Shown: positions 42,778-54,966 of the stretch, one piece after another | Layout of the letters: each line of letters opens with the position of its first letter | Position numbering within the stretch: the first letter of the stretch is position 1 | The notes under the pieces: generated by a model | The model's input: only the letters and a program-made list of their open reading frames with translations | Databases searched by the model: none | Told to the model about the DNA's origin: nothing | Position numbers and translations under genes: made by a program | NCBI GenBank assembly: GCA_026873275.1 | Contig: JANTUC010000013.1 | Location: forward strand, 744,001 to 808,000 | Length of the DNA stretch: 64,000 bases | Reading direction: 5' to 3' | DNA from: Pseudopithomyces maydicus | Taxonomy: Eukaryota > Ascomycota > Dothideomycetes > Pleosporales > Didymosphaeriaceae

Positions 42778-44243
42778 ATGGCCGAATTCGTACGAGCCCA
42801 GATTTTTGGCACCACCTTCGAGATAACCAGCAGGTACGGCGGCCGCGGCCATGACCCCGCAATGCGCCTGCGCCGAGCTAACAATGCCACAGGTACACCG
42901 ACCTGCAGCCCGTGGGCATGGGCGCGTTCGGTCTTGTCTGGTATGTATTTTTACACAGTTGCCATCGACCGCAGGCTGATTCTAGGGCAGCTCGGCAAAA
43001 GATCAGCTTACCAGCCAGGCTGTTGCTATCAAGAAGATCATGAAGCCTTTCAGCACCCCCGTTCTGTCAAAGCGAACATACCGAGAATTGAAGCTCCTGA
43101 AGCATCTGAGGCACGAGAACGTACGTAGCTACAGTCGCCATGTTTGCCACCTCTGACAGGAAACAGGTCATCAGCCTGAGTGACATCTTCATTTCCCCGC
43201 TCGAGGACATGTACGCACGTCGTCCACATTCCTCAGTCTCTTACTGATGCCTCCAGCTACTTCGTCACGGAACTCCTCGGCACTGATCTCCACCGTCTGC
43301 TCACCTCGAGACCGCTCGAGAAGCAGTTTATTCAATACTTCCTCTACCAGATTCTGGTAGGTGGCGATACTCACGTGAAGAGGCTTCCGCTGACTTTCCC
43401 AGCGTGGTCTGAAATACGTCCACTCCGCCGGAGTCGTGCATCGAGACTTGAAGCCGAGCAACATCCTCGTCAACGAGAATTGTGATCTTAAGATTTGCGA
43501 TTTCGGTCTGGCCCGTATACAGGACCCTCAGATGACGGGTTACGTCTCAACGCGCTACTACCGAGCACCGGAAATCATGCTCACCTGGCAAAAGTATGAC
43601 GTGGAAGTCGATATCTGGAGCGCGGGTTGCATCTTCGCAGAAATGCTCGAGGGCAAGCCACTGTTCCCCGGAAAGGACCACGTGAACCAGTTCTCCATCA
43701 TTACCGAGCTCCTGGGAACTCCTCCCGATGATGTTATTCAGACCATTTGCAGCGAAAACGTATGAGACGACCCAAGCTTGCGTTGAATGCATAGCTAAGA
43801 GATAACGCAGACATTACGCTTCGTCCAGTCGCTGCCTAAGCGCGAGCGTCAACCTCTGGCGAACAAGTTCAAGAACGCCGAGCCGGCTGGTATGTTCCAC
43901 TAGGTCCGATCTTCGACGGAGTGTATCTGACGATTTGCAGCTATCGATCTTCTCGAGAACATGCTGGTGTTCGACCCCAAAAAGCGCGTCCGAGCCGAGC
44001 AGGCCCTCGCTCATCCATACCTTGCTCCGTACCACGACCCGACCGACGAGCCGGTCGCCGAGGAGAAATTCGATTGGTCTTTCAATGATGCAGATCTGCC
44101 TGTGGATACTTGGAAGATCATGATGTAAGCCTGCCGATGGCCCAGTTTAAGCCGATGACTGACGAACGAAAACCAGGTACTCTGAAATCCTCGATTACCA
44201 CAACGTAGACGCTGCTCCGTCAGGCGAGGACAACGGCAGCTAA
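42778..44243 (+). CDS. HOG1: Hog1-type stress-activated MAP kinase
   Basis: Terminal kinase of the high-osmolarity/oxidative stress cascade, phosphorylated by a Pbs2-type MAPKK and acting in cytoplasm and nucleus. Nine exons (42778-42833, 42893-42940, 42991-43120, 43167-43210, 43257-43356, 43403-43759, 43811-43889, 43941-44124, 44177-44243) give 354 aa. The eight introns are 46-59 nt. Opening [16 protein letters not shown] is typical of Hog1/SakA. Gly-loop GMGAFGLV, Lys in [18 protein letters not shown], and the activation lip [14 protein letters not shown] with TGY (p38/Hog1 class, not TEY) are all present. The Pro/Glu-rich end after the kinase domain includes the common docking region ([11 protein letters not shown]). 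No lesion seen. Confidence 0.97.
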
Positions 44244-44982
44244 CCTGGATGACCGATGACGTTTCGGCTATGATTCTCCTCACTGGCGTAGGCTGGACAC
44301 ATTTTCCTGGACTAATTTTTGCACATATCACTTGGAGTGGGATAGAGTAGTGCGGGAGCGGCAAGCAGTCGCGGTTTCGTTTTAGGCTGATTTCTCACGA
44401 CGACGGTTGCAATGATGGCACGAGGTTGGGACGTTGAAATTCGATGCAGTGGGTCGGGGGTTATCGTGACAGCTCGAGATTTGCAGTCGGGTTGTGTCAC
44501 CTTCTTGAACTCTCCCTTTTCCACACATACCATAGAAAGATCACGATACGAAACAAAAGTATAAACACTACGACGACGGATGCTTGTGTTGTGTTCTGTG
44601 CAGCGTCATCGGTGGATGGCCTTGCACGCGTAGTTCAGATCTGTTGCGGTCCACGGCTACGAGGCTGATATCAGATAGAATCAATAGATGACGGTGATGG
44701 GCAGGGCGCGGTGAAGGATGTTGGACAGTCTTGGATACCCTTGCTGGCCATGTCGATGGATTCCCCGGATCAACTGTGCATCGGTAGGATCACATGTCGC
44801 TAGCGCGGGCGTCGTCCACTCGCAGGTGTTTGGATGCCCTATTCGCCGCCATATCGATAAGGCTAGTCCAGCACTCCGCTGGTCGCGAAAGCCCAAGACA
44901 CCACCGCTTATGTGTGATTCTTATGGCCCTTCCTCAGCGCTGCCACCGGACGCGAGCATAGCGACACTCGACGATCGCAAGA
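44244..44982. other. Intergenic, no gene supported
   Basis: 3' flank of HOG1 and promoter of AVL9, both on the plus strand. No feature seen beyond short chance frames. Confidence 0.4.
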
Positions 44983-47294
44983 ATGGCGTTTGCGCCGCTC
45001 ATATGCATTGTTGACTTTCACCATGCACGGTACGCCCAAGAGAGAGCCTGGGGAGGTGCGGGCAGCAGCGACGATGCTAATGGCAGTGCAGGGGCCCAGA
45101 AGTAGAGCGATGGTTCGGCGTGGAGGAGGGCGGTGCGGACCCGGCCGTGGAGAATGAATGGTCGAACCTTCCCTTCATGGCCCTCAGCGACGGCGCGCAT
45201 GCGTGAGTGGACGAGTGCCCAGGTGCCCCCCTCGTTGCCGCCAGCAGCAGAGCTGACTCCTCGCAGCTCCACCGAGGACTACTCCTACTTCACCCTGCGA
45301 CGCGCTGCGACCGACACCCACCCCGCCTCGAGCCTCTTTGGCATTTCGTGTACGCGCCAGCTGGATGCCAGCAAGTTGCTCCATCGCCCCGCCGAGGTCA
45401 CCAGGAGCACCGTACAGAAGGCGGTCGTGGTCGTCAGTGACAGCCCGCAGTACTTTGGAGCAATCAAAGCCCAGTTGGGCGTCGTCACCGCAGCATGGTT
45501 CGCACAGAAGGACTTTACCGACGTCGAGATCCTGCAGCGATTCACCGAGAGCTTGCCCAACTTGCTTAGAAACCAGGAAGGAGAGGCGGACCACTACTTT
45601 GGCATTTCTCTGCGAGAATTGATCCACGAATTCAAATGGCAGACGCTCGTTCTTTTCAAGTGCGCACTACTCCAACCAAAGGTACACCCATCCCATGTCA
45701 AGCGTCATGGCCGTTCAGCTGATCCAGCCCAGATGCTCTTCTTCGGCTCGCATTGCGAGCGGTTATGCATGATACAATTTGCCTTGATTTCTCTGATACC
45801 CGGCCTTATTCGCCACCTTCAAGATTCTGCCGATCCCAAGTTCAATTCCTGTGAGACAAGACTCGTGATGCCGACCTCTCTCAGGACTTCGCAGCGCTCC
45901 TCATGTCAGTGACCCCTCGTAAAAGTGGCGGCTATGCTGACCATGCCACAGTGCTGACATACATGGGTCTTCCTCTTCAATTGTTCGGCAAAGGTTCGCT
46001 GTTTGGACCCTACACGCCGCTGCAGCAATTGGACGTCCTGGCCGATCAGGATACTAAGTCGTACATCGTCGGCTCGACCAATTCACTGCTTCTCCAACAA
46101 AGAGATCGATACAGCGATATTCTGGTTAACCTGGATGAGCTCACTGTGAACATCACATCTACTTCTCTTCAACAGGCGCTTGTGTTGTCTACGCCAGATC
46201 GTCGATGGATAGACTTTCTCACACAGACTGTCAACGACACGTGGGATGAATCCAACCCCAGTCGACCCAAAGACCACGGCTATGCTGGTAGCGAAGAATT
46301 CATCCGCATGCAGTTTGAAGAGTATTTGCTTGCCATGCTTTCTGCTGTGAAGCTAAAAGCCTACAACGAAAAGAATCGCCATAGGGACAAGATCATCACG
46401 GAGCATGAGGGTGACCCGGCAGGAGAATTCTCAAATCATTACATTGATGCATGGATGAGGACGGAAAATTTCCGCATATGGAACAAGTTCACCGACTCGC
46501 ACCTCTTCGACATTGTTGACCCCAAGCACCCTTGCTCGGGTGGGCTCAGCATCGAAGACGTGCAGCGAAGGCTGGCGCAGTAAGTCAATCCCACCTCCTC
46601 GTGTCAGTCATTTGAGGAGGGAAGCTAAGCCGACTAAATCTGTCAGGCTCTTCTCCAACTCCACTTTCCAGATCGTCAGTTTCGGTATATGTGTGCTAAT
46701 CCTTTCTTATCGTATAGGCAAGTAGCTGAAATGCACCTCGACGAGCGGCTGCAAAACTCCCGCGAGGCCATCGGCAAGCAGCTGGCCGTCGGTCAGAAGA
46801 AAGTTTCCTCGGCGTTCGACTCGCTATGGGCGCAGATGGAAGCTGTGCGCGAAGCACAACGGAAGCGGCAGGAGGAAAGTCGGTTAGCAAAGGACAGCGA
46901 GCCGAGTAGCCCCATGGTCGAAAAAGCTCCCAACCCCCATATTCAGCACGCACAAGCAAACATCCAGGCGGCGCAAAGCAAGGCAGGCGCATACCTCTCG
47001 TCATGGGGCGCATGGGCAAGCGAGAAGAAGAAGGGTTGGCAGGCAAGCAGGAGCGCGTCAGGAACGCCGATCCAGTCGCCTGCGCTGCCCGCAGAACCCT
47101 CACCTGGGGATATCAAGCGGGCAGAGGAGTTCCAGAGGGACATTGACGGGTATGTCAATATTGGAGAGCCGTTGAATAGTGCGCGAACGGCTCCAGCAGA
47201 CGTGTCAGGTCACTCAAGGAACGAAAGCGTGTTCTTCGACGCGGAAAAGGTTGCGGAGAAAAGCAAGGAGGCGGAGAACGTACCTGAGCGCTGA
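44983..47294 (+). CDS. AVL9: AVL9-like late secretory pathway protein
   Basis: AVL9/DENN-related protein implicated in post-Golgi exocytic traffic in yeast. Six exons (44983-45029, 45092-45202, 45267-45681, 45733-45904, 45952-46579, 46718-47294) give 649 aa. The start was set by reading exon 1 as MAFAPLICIVDFHHAR, which joins in frame to GPEVERWFG. This is the expected first strand of the fold and lies upstream of any long open frame. Then follow STEDYSYFTL, LLTYMGLPLQLFGKGSLFGPY and SYIVGSTNSLLLQQ, all conserved in AVL9. The C-terminal third is a charged coiled-coil-like region (MEAVREAQRKRQEES) and a low-complexity tail. The last intron is long (138 nt), and an internal alternative could not be made to keep frame. 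The AVL9 assignment is from sequence feel, not a search. Confidence 0.88.
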
Positions 47295-47828
47295 CCTTGT
47301 GGTTGACTTTGGCATCTGTGTTTGGGTATCTGGATGGCGGTCAATGTGCACTTGAATCATGTTGCATTTAGGCGGAGAGCTGAGATGATTTTTAGCGTCG
47401 GACGTGCGATTGCACTAGTCGGAGCATGATATAGCGTAATGTGCCTTCACTGTTTATCTTATGATACTTTTAGCCTCGCAAAACGAATATCGGATGCTCA
47501 ACGAGTACAGCCCTCAGCTGTTCAGACTAGTACCTTCGGTTGTCGGACATACTGTGCTACATCACGTCATCGAGTTTGGCAGTCATTGGCGGGGACTTGG
47601 TGGGGTAATGCTGATGATGGGCTAGTTCGACCAATTCGTGATATCACGCATGGATTTACAAGCAGTCGACGAGCACAGCTTACATATCAACAACTCCACT
47701 CCGAGCCGGTATAAATCCCGCAATTCTCGGGGCCGGTTCGCAAGTCACCTATCCATCCTGTTGTCTCGTGACATTTCACGGTACAAGATAGTATAAGAAA
47801 TAAGAAAGAGACAAAGAAAGCACCCACC
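47295..47828. other. Intergenic, no gene supported
   Basis: Spacer between two plus-strand genes. A 91-codon frame at 47439-47714 has no support. Confidence 0.4.
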
Positions 47829-48650
47829 ATGTCCTCCTACCACTACACCAGCGAAACCCCAGACGAGGTCAAATCCGCCAAGGGCCTGCACCTCATCACG
47901 CAAAACACGCCCAACGGACAGGCCGTGCAAATCTTCCTCGAGGAGCTCAAGGACGCCTACGGCACCGAGTGGACCACCTCCGTCATCGACATCTCCACCA
48001 ACGTCCAAAAGTCGGACTGGTTCCTGCGCCTGGACCCCAACGGCCGCATCCCCATCCTTGTCGACAACACACAGTCGCCGCCCTTCACCGTGCACGAGAC
48101 ATCCGCGGAGCTGTTCTATCTGCTCAAGTTTGCGGACAAGGAGGATAAGTTTGGGTTCACGGATGATCTCGAGAGGAACGAGGCGTTGCAGTGGACCTTC
48201 TTTTGGCACGGGAGCGGGGCCCCGTATCAGGGTCAGTTGGGGCACTTTGTGAGGGCTGCGCCCGAGAAGATTCCTTATGCGATTGAGAGGTATAGGAATG
48301 AGTAAGTGTTTCCCCCTCTTATTTCCCCTTTGTCTTGATTTTGGGTCTGTGGCTCGTGAGACGGTGCTGACGTCGTACGCAGGACACTCCGCGTTCTCGG
48401 CGTGCTAGAGATCCATCTTTCTGGCAAGTACACCGGTCAGCCGAAGGAGTACCTTGCGGGCAAGGGTAAGGGCAAGTACAGCGTTGCGGACGTGAAGACG
48501 TGGCCGTGGGTCAGCAAGTGGGAGAGGAGTGGGTACTCGAAGGAGGAGATTGGCGAGTTCCCGCATCTGCTCAAGTGGATCGACCGTATTGCTGAGAGGC
48601 CGGCGGTGCAGAGGGGAATCGGTGAGGCGTATGCGAAGAAGACGATTTAG
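47829..48650 (+). CDS. Glutathione S-transferase, Ure2/GstA-like
   Basis: Cytosolic enzyme conjugating glutathione to electrophiles, or a reductase of that fold. Two exons, 47829-48301 and 48383-48650, with an 81-nt intron; 246 aa. The thioredoxin-like N-terminal domain contains NTPNGQAVQIFLEEL, LDPNGRIPILVD with the cis-Pro, and the gamma-glutamyl-binding HETSAELFYLL. The all-helical C-terminal domain has the GST_C motif YSVADVKTWPWVSKWE, where Asp caps the core helix. NTPNG in place of a Tyr or Cys catalytic motif fits the Ure2-like class. The neighbouring oxidase gene is convergent with it, so it is probably not part of the minus-strand cluster. Confidence 0.92.
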
Positions 48651-48770
48651 ACGTTTGGTAATCTATAATAATTAAGGTAGAAAAAAATTACGATGCGACC
48701 GAGTCGTTGCTTGAAGGTATCACGAATGCACACCGAAACCCACCGTAAAACAACCCCAGTGACTACCATC

Positions 48771-50454
48771 TCAAACACCACAATCGCCCTCACAACGCCC
48801 ACCCTCCCCCTCCTTCCCAACCTTAAACCCCCCCGCCAACCTCCCCTGCCAAACCCCCTCCCCATCGTACCTCTCCGCGACCCCCTCAGCCACTCCTTCC
48901 CCCCTCCCCATACCCCGCCACCACATCCTGCCCCGGATGCGCATAATTCATATACACGAACCCAACCAACGCGCCTTCCCTCTCCGCCGTCTCCTTCAAC
49001 TCCGTTGTCATCTTCAAAAACTCAGCCTCCGCGACCGCAAACGCCGCATCGTCGCCGCTTACCCCGACGCCGCCCGTCCACATTATGGCATTGGCGCCGA
49101 TAGATTGTAGGTTCATGGCGTTGCCGCCTTTGAGCTGGGAGAGCGCGGCGTAGGAGGTGGGGAGGGGTTGGAGGATGGTGGTGGAGAGGAAGGATTGGGG
49201 GCCGAGTAGGGTGTTTAAGGTTGTGGTGAGGGTGGTGTGGAGGGTGGTGGCGTGCTTGAGGATGGAGGGGTGGGAGAGGAAGGTTAGGGTTGCGCTGGAG
49301 CTTCTAGGGGGGTTGTTAGTTGTGCGTGTTTGGGGAGAGAGAGGTTGTAAGAAAAGGAAGGGGAGCTTACCGGTATCCCGAGACGATTTGGGAGGCGTCA
49401 GCTGCGGCGGCGAGAGTTGTGGTGTTCCATGTTGAGGATAGGGAAGGGATCTTTTGCAGGCCGTCAAAGGCAGAGGTGGAAAGATTGCCCTGTGTGTTCA
49501 CGCGGATGCTTAAGATGACTGTGTCGTTGATGTCCGGGGTATGCGTGTACAGCGTGATGAGGTGGTCATGGGGCGCGCCGGCAGTCTTCTTATTGAAGTC
49601 GATGAGGTTGGCTACGATATCATCGGAGTACGTCTGTGCGACTATCGTCTGACCGTATGCAAGGTCCACGGCAGGCATGGATTCGACATCGAAGCGTGTG
49701 ACGATGCCAAAGTTCGAACCGCCTCCTTTGAGCGCCTTGAACAGATCTGCGTTCTCGTTCGCATTGGCGTAGATGATACTCCCGTTGGAAAGAACAACTT
49801 CGTAATTGACCACAGTGTCGCAGCCGAAACCGTTCGTGCCAGTGTAATAGGATATGCCTCCTCCTAGCAGGAACCCGCCCACCCCGACATCGCCATCTCG
49901 TCCGCCGGTGACAGTGATATTGTACTGTTCCAGTAAGTTGGTATAGACATCTCTCCAGTGTGCTCCAGGCTGGATACTCGCAATATTCTTCTCAGCATCG
50001 TACCACGAATTGTTCATCTTCCCAAGGTCGATAGTGACGCCGTTGACCACGTTGTTGGATCCAGGAAAGCCATGGCCACCACTGCGGACCGCAATGTGCC
50101 AGTTTCCAGCTCTGTGTTCGGCTTTGGCTAGTGCTTTGATGGCAGTGGAGAGTTCCTGTGTTGTACGTGGCTGGAAGAGACACCACGGGTGATAGCGTGC
50201 GTTGGCAGACCACCAGGATTGGATGCGTGGTTCATATTCTGGCGATGAGGCGGTCAGGATACGCTCGCTGAGTCCGGAGGAGATGATAGCATCGCACTGG
50301 TTCAATGATCAACTGCTTGTTATTGAGAAAGCCAGGATTCGGATAGGATACCTACTGGAGGAAAGCCTGTGTAAGTTCCCGCGGTCTCTGATGAGTTCTG
50401 CGCTGCTGCTGGAAGGATCACAGATAGAAGGGGAAGAAAGACTTTTGCAAGCAT
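48771..50454 (-). CDS. Berberine-bridge-type FAD-linked oxidase, frameshift near end
   Basis: Secreted flavoprotein oxidase (PCMH-type FAD-binding domain plus BBE C-terminus) oxidising sugars, alcohols or secondary metabolites. Three exons: 50454-50356, 50296-49371, 49303 onward. A signal peptide starts MLAKVFLPLLSVILPAAAQ. FAD binding: FQPRTTQELSTAIKAL, then AVRSGGHGFPGSNN, whose His is normally covalently linked to FAD. GVGGFLLGGGISY shows Gly at the position of the second, cysteinyl FAD link, so attachment is probably single. The BBE element MNYAHPGQDV is present, but a run of six G on the coding strand (plus 48899-48904) puts the stop at 48886. With one G fewer the frame continues VAERYDGEGVWQ to a stop at 48771, matching the expected ending. 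A TATATAAG on the minus strand (about 50570-50562) lies some 110 bp upstream. Confidence 0.87.
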
Positions 50455-50977
50455 GATACGAAACTTGCTGTAATTATTTTCAGACTTTAAAACGATTGTG
50501 GCTGACTTCCAATGAGATACAGTACAAAGCTGCAGTATTCTCAATAGAACTCTGGTGTTCTCTTATATATGCATACATCATGTCGTTTTTAGGGTATTCA
50601 TTGCACCGCCCCTGTGTCATTTTCTAACACGCGTATTGTTGCTACGAAGAGAGCATCGAATTTCTTGTAATCGATCTTAAATTCCGATTGGCTAGCCCTG
50701 ATTCCCCCAGAGTGGAATTGGGGGGCGAAGAGTTCGAATACGCGTATTGCGTCAGACACGAGGGCGATGCTCCGCCACGCAGCACACTAAGGCCGAAAAC
50801 CGAAGGGATGGCACCGTGCACTTATACATGATCAATGTCATCGTCTCAAGTGCACTATAGTGAATAATAATTGGAAATAGGAGGAAGATGCAAGCGCTCT
50901 GATAATTGATCTCAACGCTAGCTCAGCAACGTGTGCAATTCAGCAAAGGAGACTAAACGAGCAGCAAATCAACAGGA
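50455..50977. other. Intergenic between cluster genes
   Basis: Holds the TATA-like element of the FAD oxidase (about 50562-50570). No gene seen. Confidence 0.45.
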
Positions 50978-51739
50978 TCATTTCCATTTCAGGTCCCCTT
51001 TGAAGTTATTTTCCAATTTCCTGATCAACCGCGCCGGGTTCCCTGCCACCACCGTGAACGGCTCGACGCTTTTCGTGACCACACTCCCTGCACCCACAGT
51101 CACCCCTCGGCCAATCGTAACGCCAGGGAGAATGTATGCTCCTCCGCCTATCCAGCAATCATCGCCAATGTGTATTTCACCACCAAGCTCTGGACCTACG
51201 ATTCCCTGTCGTACGGCTGGATCTACCGGATGTGTCGCGGTATAAATTGATACACTTGGGCCAATCAAAACACGTGCACCGATGGTAACTTTGCACGTAT
51301 CTAAGACTGTGAAGTCAGGTCCAATGAACGAATCTCGTCCTACAGAAACGTGGATACCGTAGTCGATTCGGATTGGACCTTCGACCCAGGGGTCGCCACT
51401 GAATTGGGCGTCATCTTCCTCTTGAGTGGCCGCCAAGGGTGGTACCGGGTCTGTGTTTCCAAGCACACTATTTGCATCGATTAATAAATGTCAGAACTAC
51501 TATCAGAAGACCGCTTACTCTCTCCACATTGTGACCTGTTCTCTCCTCGTAGGATCCTCCGCTGCGTTGTATTTCCTGCATGCAATTGCGCTTCTGCGCC
51601 GCGCCCAGGTCATCTCTGGGCCAAATGAAAAATACAGTTCGCCTCGGAGCATTTTTTGGTATTGTTCTACGCCATCGAGTGTTTTCCTCAACTCCGAAAC
51701 GCTTGTTCGGTAGCTAGGCTTATCATTTGTCGCATCCAT
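50978..51739 (-). CDS. NodL/maltose-type O-acetyltransferase (hexapeptide)
   Basis: Acetyl-CoA-dependent sugar or small-molecule O-acetyltransferase with a left-handed beta-helix. Two exons, 51739-51519 and 51467-50978, with a 51-nt intron; 236 aa. The N-terminal maltose acetyltransferase helix region (YQKMLRGELYFSFGPEM...ARRRSAIACRKYNA) is followed by hexapeptide repeats such as IGARVLIGPSVSIYTATHPVD, where the catalytic His is in TATHPVD, and IGDDCWIGGGAYILPGVTIG. It ends VVAGNPARLIRKL, the usual close of the fold. Family length is about 190-220. An acetylation role within the neighbouring tailoring-enzyme group is inferred. Confidence 0.9.
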
Positions 51740-52342
51740 TGTCCAAGCAGGATCAGGAACAGCTTTCGCGCGATCAAAGTTTTTGGTAGGTGAAGAATCG
51801 ATATTTAGATAAGAAAGTGGTGAGCTGCAGCAAATTTATTTTTGCTGATCTATCGCTATGTCATGTGGCCGAACTTTGATGATAAACAGGTGCTAATTAT
51901 CTTGACAAGAGATGCATGTAATATGCTAATGACGCGGAAGAAAAATGCAATATATGTAAGGATTGCATTCCTCTATATAGAGCGGGCGGCAAGTTGTAAG
52001 GATTGCCCTCCTCGGTTAGACATTCTAATAACATGCATCTGTGGTTGGCGCCAAGCGGAGGTTGATCAGATTTCCTACTTGGGTACATTAGCCTCCGCCT
52101 GGCTTCTCTTCGTCGACGCGATATATACGGCGAGTACTGAATGAATGCACAGAGCTTGAAGTTTTGCATATACTTTCTTATATACGTAATGCTCAGCTTC
52201 ACGGTACACGACGGAGTTCTACGTGATCGTAATCCGTCACCGAAGTGAAAAACAAGGATCACAGCGAATCAATGATGGGAATGGTTAAGATGATTATTCC
52301 GTTCATCGGTAGAATGATCGTATTATGACCTCTAGAAAGAAT
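51740..52342. other. Intergenic between cluster genes
   Basis: AT-rich, no gene seen. Confidence 0.45.
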
Positions 52343-53288
52343 TCAAAAATACAATAGACCCCCACAAGCACTGATTGTGCTGCCCGTGACCCACCTGCTC
52401 TCTTCACTCGCTAGAAACCCAACAATAGGCGCAATATCTCTGACCTCGCCCACGCGTGCCTCCGCAGGTGTCGACTCAACAAGTGGTTTCAAATCGTCGA
52501 AGAACTCTTGTGTGCTATTAAAGTAACCGTCCGTCGCCACTGGTCCAGGGTTCACACAGTTTACCGTAATCCCTTTGCTTTGGCCAAGCTCAGTGGCCCA
52601 TACCCGTGAGAAGGATTCGTTTGATGCTTTACTAGCGGCGTAAACGGTCTGTTGTGCAACGCCCATACGTGCAGCACATGAGGATACGAAAATAATTCGC
52701 CCGCCGCGAGGCATGTGTGGGATAACCTTCTGGGTCAGGAATATAGGAGCTACATACATAGTATATGACATTAGAACTGCACCTATGGTATAGATATAAG
52801 CTGAGGCTTACCCTTTATGTTTAGACTGGTCTGCATCTCGTAGAATTCCTCCGTAACATCAGGAAAATAGCAGTCATCGCCATTTCCGGCGTTGTGAACT
52901 AGAATGTTGATGGCTTTGCCTTCGTTCAAACACAAAGCCGCTTCTACAACTTTGTTTTGGCCATCCATTGTGACAATATCGGCTTGAATGGCGATAGCAT
53001 GTGCCCCTGAGCCGCAGTTCTTAATGACACTGACTACCTCTTCGGCAGCTTTCTGGCTTTTAGAAGACGTGTAGTTGACGACTACGTTGGCACCCCGTCG
53101 AGCAAGTTCGAGTGCAACACCAGCTCCGATACCTCTGCATATGTAGAATTAGTATTCTCATATGATTAAAGTATGTATAGGAAAACGTACCTGGACGACC
53201 CTGTCACTATCGAAGTCAAACCGGCTAGATCGTAGATCTTGCGAGGCTCTACAAGGGAAGTATCCAAACCACCTTGAGTTTGTGTCAT
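52343..53288 (-). CDS. Short-chain dehydrogenase/reductase
   Basis: NAD(P)-dependent oxidoreductase of the classical SDR family, close to 3-oxoacyl-ACP-reductase-like enzymes; substrate unknown. Three exons (53288-53191, 53134-52812, 52749-52343) give 275 aa. The Rossmann glycine motif TGSSRGIGAG is split by intron 1, NAG is in VHNAGNG, catalytic Ser is in FVSSCAAR, and Y-x3-K is in YAASK. NPGPVATDGYF follows, then the terminal GGLLYF. In the minus-strand series between the acetyltransferase and the dioxygenase. Confidence 0.93.
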
Positions 53289-53934
53289 ATCGAAAGCAAA
53301 GATAAGCCTGTTTCAAATATCAAAGAAGACCTCTTGAACGACTGTTGATGCTGAGGGACTAAAAATTAGATGGTCAACAACGGGTAAAATGATGGGAAAT
53401 GCATGACTTCAAGGACAACACAGGCGCCTATTTGTACCTCTGGGGAGATTGAATAACTAAGACAATGAAGAGCACACTTCCTTCTGTAATTGTCTGAAGT
53501 CTAGCCTAGGCATGCGCAAGAAGGGATATAACTTCTTGGCATGATGCCGACAGAACTACCTGTCTCCACTTTGAAAGAGAACAACCAGGAATAATTGGGG
53601 GCTTTTAGAGTGGATATACAGGCATGTGCTATCAAGTCTACCAAAAGTAGAGGTGCAGATCCTCTAACAATCCGAATCATTGTAGCGCGGCTTGGCTTGA
53701 GAGAATTTCCACATATAGTTAAATGCCGCCCCGACTCTCCACGCCAGTGGTGAGGGGTACATATATAAAGCTCCCAATCAGATCACTCGAAGCCATCTAT
53801 GCTAATTCAAACTAGGGATCAGATATATCCTACTGCTCGATCTTATCAACATTGTCGGAGTTATAGCTTAGCATTGCCAAGTTTATTCTTATATATTGAG
53901 CACAGGATGACAGCTAATGAGCAGCCTTCTACTG
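53289..53934. other. Intergenic between cluster genes
   Basis: No gene seen. A well-formed TATATAAAG on the plus strand at about 53761-53769 points towards the 3' end of the dioxygenase gene on the opposite strand. Confidence 0.45.
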
Positions 53935-54966
53935 CTAAAAGTCCTTGTACTTTGCATCGGCTTTCCACTCAGGATAGAGTGCATATATGGGATCGAGCTG
54001 ATCAACTGTTCCACACGCCGGGTCTGAGATCGAGTATCCTAAAAACTCCAACACATCTCTCGGATACTGCCTTGCTACATCATGAGGGACAGCCAGGAAC
54101 TGGTTCTCTTCTTGACGGAGATAACCTCGGGTGACGAAGGTTCCGAAAACTAGCCGTTGCTCATCCTTTGTCTTGTTCGCGCCGCCGCCGTGGAATGCTG
54201 AAGCCAGCATCAAGAATGCATCTCCTTTCTCCATGTCCGCATAAATGCATTGGTTTACATCCGGTGGCGTCTTTCGGTCTGTACCCCTGTTCATACTGTC
54301 AGTTACAGGATTAAATCCTGATTTTCGGGATAGACTTACCAGAGATGACTTCCAGGAATGAATGCTGTTCCACCATTTTCTGGGGTTACTCTACAACCAG
54401 CCACGAAACATCCAACAGCTGATTCACGACTCATGTCTCTACTGTCGTCCCACTCAGACACTTCGGTATGTATGTTGTGTGCTATGTAATCATCTCGATG
54501 GAGGGGTTGGGCTTTCCCGCCTGGGCCGATCCTCATGGCTACAGCTGAATGCACGTAGGGTTTAGATACTGATTCCTTTTGTTCATCTCCCCACCAGAAC
54601 ATGCTTTTCGTCGTGAGGAAATGATCGCATACTCCGCGATACAGAGGGTGCATCAGCTGTGTTTTCGTATATGTGGGACTCAAGCCAATCAGCCCAGGTG
54701 CTCGCTGCGTTTCCTCTGATCGAGCTTCAGCATTGCGAACAAACAAGCTATTTAGTGTACTCACTAGGGAAGAAATTGCCTTCCCATGCCATGTCATTAT
54801 CGATGCGCTCGCGACACTCGCTGTAGGCTTTATCTGCATCTTCCTCGGTAATGAAGTTCTTGACAAATACGCCCCCATCGCGTTTAAGCAGCCGAATAAC
54901 GTATTCAAGAGGAGCCGTTGCAGCAACGGTCTGCACACCAGCAGGAAGTTCAGCATCAATTGACAT
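53935..54966 (-). CDS. PhyH-family Fe(II)/2-oxoglutarate dioxygenase
   Basis: Non-haem iron oxygenase of the phytanoyl-CoA dioxygenase family; members in fungal clusters hydroxylate or desaturate secondary metabolites. Three exons (54966-54765, 54715-54340, 54286-53935) give 309 aa. The iron triad reads H-x-D in LHRDDYIAHN and the distal His in AFHGGGANKT, followed by Arg in QRLVFGTF for 2-oxoglutarate. N-terminal YVIRLLKRDGGVFVKNFI is the expected family opening. The start MSIDAELP was preferred to an in-frame upstream ATG because the extra 58 residues do not resemble the family. Substrate unknown. Confidence 0.9.
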
